DNA of 64,000 bases from Topomyia yanbarensis (Eukaryota; Arthropoda; Insecta; Diptera; Culicidae): contig NC_080671.1 in the NCBI RefSeq assembly GCF_030247195.1, positions 63,633,089 to 63,697,088 on the forward strand, in the 5' to 3' direction. A program made the translations under genes and the position numbers. The notes below the pieces were generated by a model that was not told the DNA's origin, searched no databases, and worked only from the letters and a program-made list of their open reading frames with translations. Below are positions 57,463 to 64,000 of this stretch, one piece after another (within the stretch, counting starts at the first letter, position 1; each line of letters begins with the position of its first letter).

Positions 57463-57853
57463 CAGAGTTAAAAATAATCCAAGCTCTTTTTTGACGGCTG
57501 AAAATGAACCTGTTGCGACTCGAGGTAAATAGAAAAAATTCTTCTTATTCATTCAGTTGAATATCGTACAATATATTCATTTCACTAATTATCTAGGAAA
57601 ATGTTTTCAAAAACCGGTAAAGCATATGAAATAACAATCATCATCGCTTACATTGTGCCAGGGCCTACTTTGATGCGTTTGATTTGTTGCTACACAGTCG
57701 CTTCGTGTAATAATCGGAGACGAATGAAAATTTGCATGGATGAATGGGCGGTTTGTTAGTTTGACGTTTTCAGCTGCGTCACTGAATATTGAAAATGAAT
57801 GCGGCTGAATATGATCAATTTTCATTCAATAAATTTGAATATTTTTAACTCTG
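57463..57853. mobile_element. 391-bp hAT MITE with 8-bp target duplication
   Basis: CTTCTAAG at 57,455-57,462 and 57,854-57,861 (fits nTnnnnAn). Termini CAGAGTTAAAAATA on both sides, inverted. Confidence 0.9.
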
Positions 57854-58346
57854 CTTCTAAGTCACTAGATGTGGGATCCGTATGTTGAAAAGACGAAAAA
57901 CTTTCTGGAATATGCTGAAGCTTACCCTACGATATTTAAGAAGTAATGGTAGAAAAAAAATTAAGGGGTACTACAAATAGAGATTTTTGGTCTTCAGTAA
58001 AGATGTTCGCAAAAATAAGTTGACATTTCTGAAGACTTCATCTTATTGATCGTACTAAAAGGGTGATTACTCACTATAACTATATATGAAGGTCCTGGAT
58101 CATCGTGATATATCCCAGAAGACATCATAGCTATACACTTTAAGTTTTTCGCCTGAGTATTTTTTTGCATTTGTTCGAACCATTTTAGAATAGTATGGAC
58201 CTGCACATCTAAGTTTTCAGTATTTTATTGAGACACTTAGGTGATCCCTATTGACGGTACTGGCTGGAATAGGCTTATAAATTTTGGATTTTCCTCGTAG
58301 CTTTCGAAAGATTTTCAGAAAAATATCAATTTTTGCCTTACTCATA

Positions 58347-58592
58347 CTGCCCATAAAAGCATAAGAGTCCCATATTGAAAAACAGCAAGCTGAGAAAAAC
58401 GCTGTTCAGTTTTACATTCCCATTGAGCCTTATGGATGGGACAACCATGTTTTGGTATTTTTTTGATATTTTCTAAACAGACCAGGTAATCTTATTTGTG
58501 CATTGTGATTCAGTGGTGATACAGAATACAATCCAACAGATAACTCATTTTCGACAAAAAAACATATGGGACTCTTATGCTTTTATGGGCAG
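58347..58592. mobile_element. 246-bp TA-flanked MITE with perfect 29-bp TIRs
   Basis: TA at 58,345-58,346 and 58,593-58,594. The TIR starts CTGCCCATAAAAGCATAAGA and is perfect over 29 bp on both ends, which suggests recent insertion. Confidence 0.85.
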
Positions 58593-59474
58593 TATAATAG
58601 TCGCACATTTTGCGAAATTGAATACAAAACACATGCGCATATTACCGATCAGATAGTGCAATTGTATAGTGATATCGATAAGTATAATTGGAAGTTATTC
58701 GCATTTAAATATTTGGAAAAATATTTCAGCAGGGATTTTTCAAACGGGTCCTTTGTATTGAAATTTTGGAAATATTCTACTTTAAAAAAGAATGAATTAC
58801 GAAAACTTTAAGCGCGATTTTTTTTGTCGAAAAAATCTGGATATAGAGTTTTATACTAAATTGGGTAACTTCGAATAATGAACAAATTTAGAGTAATATA
58901 AAAAGTTGAGTGCTCTGAAACGGAAATTTTTTATCGCTGGAACTATGAAAACCTATTTTCTGGAATATTAAATAAACCAGCAGTGCATTTGATTCACTCC
59001 ATTGCCATTATAAACCACGTAATAATCGTATGCGTGAGTTCAGCAAGTCCTTGTAAATGCGACAGTTGGCAAGCAGCCGACCATAAACTCAAACGGTGTG
59101 CGAAAAACTATTTTACGACAACGCTTAAACCTATAGTCTAGCTAGTCCTTCCGATATGTAGCGTGTTTATCACACCGAAAGATGACTTTTCAAATCCCGA
59201 GTAACGTTCGCTCTGGATGCTTTGCTGCACTATCATTATAGGTAGGTTTTTGCATGTTTTGACCGCCGTGTGTCGGTGGACAGTGAAACAACACCATTAT
59301 GGCATGTTGACGACCATTGTTAGGAGAGTTCCCAACCTGTAGACGCCGTGACTCTGTTGCTTTAACCGACAGTGGTTTACTATATAATTCGAAATTGATG
59401 AAGGGTTATCCGATGTTGTTACTCCAGTGGTTTGAGCTTCAATTCTTTGAATACAACTAGTCACTTTACGAATT

Positions 59475-59704
59475 CAATATCAATTCTTCAAAAGGGCTAA
59501 TAAGATTTTTGTAAACAAACTTCTTTCGCTCATTATTCCGCTGTCGAGTTGAATTTCATGAAAGATACACATGAATCAACATCTTTACCCTTAGTAGAAT
59601 CAAATTCAAATGTCTTCTGTGTTGAAAATATAACAAATTAAGAGAAATCAGCAAAACAAAAGTTTGTTTACAAATTTTATTAGCCCTATTCAAATGTTGA
59701 TATG
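59475..59704. mobile_element. About 230-bp MITE
   Basis: Arms 59,475-59,522 and 59,658-59,704 are inverted copies sharing AGGGCTAATAA and TTTGTAAACAAACTT. No target duplication defined. Confidence 0.65.
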
Positions 59705-62700
59705 GAATTGTACCCTTGACTTTGTTAACTCTTTTTCTTACTGGGCTCCAGCCCATGGTTCATAAAAGGTCAAATGCAATAGTGAACAGCATTTCAATAA
59801 AAAAATGTTGCCAGTTTTTCTAAAGGATACTTTTGTCATTCGTAGCTATTTAATCTTACTCTTTCACTCTTAACGGCAGTTAGTTTTAAGGAAAAGCTAG
59901 AAACCTAGGCTTCCAATACTGATAAAACTGTTTTTTTAGATAACTCCAAGATTTCTTAAGTTATTCAACTGGGGCACATCAGTCAATTTCATAATCGACA
60001 AATTAAAATTATTAATGTGGAGATAACAGTGCCCAAGGTTTACTTATATAGAGCCATCTATCAAAGGATGACTTGCTGTCTTTCGCTCTTTGCATTCCCG
60101 CAGTAAAAGAAATACCTTAGTGGGCATTTCTATACCCTAACATAACCACCGCATGAATTCATTTCCAAATGTCTTCAAGTTTCAGATGACCGGATGATCA
60201 GCTGAAATACAATAACCTGTAAAAGATAAACGCTATAGTGCATCGCTTCTAGCTTCGGTCAGCTTTGACAAATGAATCAAATCTATGTGGGAAATTGGGC
60301 TACAGGGTGTTATCAAGTTATCCGATTGTTTCATGATTGAATAACACGATGGTTGGTGTGGGTCCAGTGGGATTTAGCAATTCAAATAGGTCCAACAATA
60401 CGATTGAAGAACAATGACAAACTCAGATAAATCAATCACACCCTGTTCAGATATTCCACGCGTAGGGTCAACCAAAGGGCTAGCATGAGGCTACATTGAG
60501 ACTGGTTTCTACACGTGTCAAAGGGAGAAGAAATTGCGGTGATGCAACGAAGACGATTCCAGAGTCAACAAAACGATGTTAAATGTTTACCACGTGCACC
60601 GACTCATATTTTAAAGGAAGAGAAATTGGTAGATTTTTTCGTCAGTGGCGGTGGCTGTAACAGAAGCCGCGCTAACGTAACTAATACTACCGATGTTTCA
60701 TTGTAAACTTAGAACCTACATGCATAGTTATTCTAGATATTCTAAATATATAATAGGAGCGCAGAAATACAAGTTTGATATAGGGAGAAGCGACTGTAGA
60801 TTTTTTAATTGTGATATAAATGGAAGAAGTAAAAATACCAAACAATGCTCAACTGATTTATGATTAGGGTTTCAAAGTCAACTGTCGAAAATTCCAGAAG
60901 AACCGTTATTATCTAAACACTTAGGTTTTCTAACCACAAAAACAATTTATCTATTTTTTTCTCCTTTATAAAAATATTTCATCATTGTAACATCCTAGTT
61001 TTAAAATATTCAAAATGTGAAAACAAAAGAATTTGGCACCGACAAACTAACGCATTTGTGCCTATCAAATAAACGAAGTAAATAAAAAAAATTATTATTT
61101 AAATTACAACTTATTCATGAATTAATTGATTTAGATTTTGAATAGATTTTCATCCCAGTTTTTAGCCACAATCGACCAGCTTTCCACTACAATTGTCCTG
61201 CACACCTTCAGTAAATATGAAAAACGTGCATCTCAAGCAACAGACACGGTTTGTCCATAGAATCAACCGGTCGCACTTACATCAGATACTTATTTGAGTT
61301 AAGCAAGGTCGTCTAACACATACTTTAAAGGCCGAAATTTACCACATTTTTGTTCAAACATTGCACCAGCATAAATGTTAATTGCGTATTAGCACACAGC
61401 TGACGATCACCGAACGACGCGCATCGGCTGGCATCTTAGCGTTCGAGCTTGGTCAGTGCGGTACAGGCCGGATTTGAAAATCCATTCAGCTGAGTGCTGT
61501 TTTTGGTTTCGGGTGATAATGAGAACTCGTTCCGATAGTTTGAATTCATTAACGCTGCATCGGTGACGCTGCGTTCCGATTTAGTGGGACATAAAAGACA
61601 CTGAAATCATACTCAAATTTAAGCTGCCTTAAAGTTCAATTAAAATCTCGGTATTTTTAAATGTATGAAGCACTTTTTTTCGCTACCACTTTCTATATCA
61701 TACTCAACATCGACCAGCGAATTAGGGATTGTTAAAGTACATTCTGATTAAAATGTAGCTATGGGGAGAAATAAAGCTAAAGAGCTAAAATAGTGTTCAA
61801 AGATGGTCACTTCCGAGACTTCCGTTAACCTAGCTGACAATGATTCGATTCCCAGTAGTACGTTCGATCTCAAAAGGTCTCATAAAGTCACGCAAGTGAT
61901 TGCAACCAAACGATAACAGTTTAACATGCTGAGATGTGGTACGAATCGATTGCGGGGCTCCTGTGTTTAGTGGCTAAGCCGCGTGTGACAATCTCTTGCC
62001 GGCTGGTTGACGAAGCCATGCCGCTTTGCGATTGGTTTTGTTGTTTGTTTTTATCTTCTGGGAAAAACTCTTACCTTATGCGCTTGGGGATTAGATAACT
62101 GCACATCAAGTTTATTGTTGTAGCGGGGCCCTGCTGGTCGTATGCATCATTTTGTTAGGTCATCTAGACGCGGTACGCGAAGACTGCTATTAAAATGCCT
62201 GGATTTTATTGTTGGAAGGAGATTCTTTGTTCCGTGGAGTACGCATAAGAAATTTTGCTTATGGATCCAACTCTTTTTAGCCCTTCAACCAGCGACAAAT
62301 TGAAAGTCGTTTGCTAGTAACATTTGGTTTAGCAGTTTAAAGAAACTGCAGCCACCGGTGTAGCCCTTGCACTGATGAATTTTAACTCTAGGGTAGAGTA
62401 GAGTGGAGTCATGTAGTTCAGTTTTTTGGTGAGCTTGTGCGATGGTATTTTCGCACTGATTTTGACAAATAAGCACTCGTTGGAAAGGTTTTACATCTGG
62501 CAACGTTTTGGCAATAATGATTTTATGCATGGCTAAATATTTTTCATGCTAAATCCAATAAGGCGAAGGTACTATATTCGACGCTAAATGAAAAAATGTA
62601 CACACCTAGAAAATCAGGGCTTCAACTTTTATTTAAAAAGTAGTAATACTGCAGATTATTTAAAAATATTAACGCAAATAATAAATGCATTCATCATTCA

Positions 62701-64000
62701 GATAAGAAAATGAGTAAGAGCAAATTATGTGAAAAATCATGAGACCTCGGAAGGAAATGTTGAAAAAACATGTTTTTTCAGCCGTTGCGTCTGGTTTTGT
62801 ACTTGCAAATGATTTCTTCTGTGTCCTCGTCATCGCCAGAGTGTGGAATTGAAGTTGTGCATTCCGTTTGCGCTTTGGAGCATTTTTTTGGTTTCCTTTT
62901 CCTTATCTTTTTCGACCGTGTTTTTTTTTCGTTTATCTATTTCAACAACACCTTAAATTAGTATATTGTTAACTCACGCAAAAAATCTGACGTGACGAGC
63001 ACAATGATCCTGTCCAAATAATTCAAATTTAGATTTTAGTACCTATCGTGCCCTCAAGCGTATATTTCATGTAGACGTACGTAGTTTTTTTCAAAAATGA
63101 ACATTTCGAAAAACCAAATCAATAGTCGTGCTTAGAATAAATTTTTACGTTAGAAAAAACTCACTTGACAATTTTGACATTCTTTAAATGCACTGTACTG
63201 AGGACGAAAGACAAGGCGTTTTCGCAGAACAACACGCGAAAACATAAACGATGCTTTAACTAATAGAGTAGATCCACGGCAACAGCTGAAATGACAGTAG
63301 TCAACGAGTAGTTCTCTACCGTGTATCAAATTCACGCAACACGGGCGACCTCTGCAATAAAATAGCAAGGATAATGCCCTATAGCTATTGTATCCCCATA
63401 TCTTTTAAACCATACACCAAATATTACGTATCAATTCATCAATCACTAGTAATTGCTCCAGTAAACTATTCATGTATGAAATTGTCAGTAATTTTTAAGA
63501 TTATTTGGTTTATTTGAAAATCTACATATAATAGAGGAAAAACAAATTAATCTATCTAACTGTGTGATAAGACCTATTACTACACTTATGTGTTATTTGT
63601 ATAATTGGATATGAAATTCACACGATTCACTTGAGTGCTATGAGGTGTGGTCCTTACACATTTTCACATTTTCATATTCTTTTCATCGTGGCTTGTTCAG
63701 GAAACGGGGACAGCACTTGAATCTACGAGATAGCTATTATTTGGGTATTTTTTCATTGTTTCGCTCGAACAATCTCCCAGATTCTTGCGAAAGCCAAATC
63801 GCTGCCTTAGTTTGTTCACGTCAAAAACCGAGATGGTGCACTTTCGCGGGAATCGTAGCCTTGGAACATTTGAGATGACCCCGTCATGTTTCGGTTACTG
63901 TGCGTTAAAAATTGATCCATTGATGGCATTTCGAATCATGATATGTACCCTAATAATTTAGTGTCTTCGACCAAGAGTCTCGGGTTTTTTGCTATATTTT
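59705..64000. other. Unassigned sequence
   Basis: No coding exon, RNA gene or repeat pair recognised. 61,380-61,520 and 61,960-62,060 are slightly GC-richer and may be single-copy regulatory or 5' regions, but nothing in them supports a call. I found no UGT C-terminal exon here. Confidence 0.4.

Overview
The window is AT-rich, intron- and repeat-dominated nuclear DNA of an insect, most likely a dipteran and plausibly a mosquito. The evidence is two insect-type UDP-glycosyltransferase (UGT) exons, arthropod-style core promoters (TATA box about 31-34 bp before a TCAGT/TTAGTC initiator), a tRNA-derived SINE, Jockey- and RTE-like retrotransposons, mariner, hAT, piggyBac-like and Helitron-like elements, and many TA-flanked miniature elements (MITEs). 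Species assignment is inference.

Layout. 0-3 kb: a tRNA-like cloverleaf, then a Jockey-type reverse-transcriptase relic split by a 5'-truncated RTE-like element with perfect 12-bp target duplications. 5.1-7.3 kb: a 2.2-kb fold-back. 8.5-10.1 kb (minus): degenerate coding debris, with a relative at 38-39 kb (plus). 10.3-11.5 kb: UGT exon A with its promoter. 12.9-15.7 kb: a repeat block containing two nested insertions. 17.4-23.2 kb: a very long array of 9-bp units. 23.3-26.8 kb: a 3.5-kb hAT-type element with perfect 8-bp target duplications, carrying a broken THAP-like reading frame. 27-39 kb: MITEs, Helitron-like ends, a mariner relic and a 1.5-kb array of 7-bp units. 39-57 kb: two more kilobase-scale fold-backs, a dispersed retroposon present in three copies, UGT exon B (42.5-43.7 kb) and more MITEs. 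57-64 kb: four further MITEs, then sequence in which I recognise nothing.

The only convincing host protein-coding sequence is the pair of UGT exons. Each encodes a signal peptide and the whole acceptor-substrate domain, and stops at the same phase-1 splice donor after the WLPQQD(L/V)L motif. No C-terminal UGT exon (UDP-sugar signature, membrane anchor, cytosolic tail) was found anywhere in the window. Either both genes have very long introns, or the exons are alternative first exons feeding shared downstream exons, as in the vertebrate UGT1 locus. The second reading is the most attractive candidate biological system here.

Other points for follow-up are the dispersed retroposon whose 3' hairpins vary in primary sequence but keep their pairing, the homogeneous 9-bp array, the paired degenerate coding fragments, and four long fold-backs able to form hairpin RNA. 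Everything was read by eye; percentages and boundaries are approximate unless a target-site duplication fixes them.
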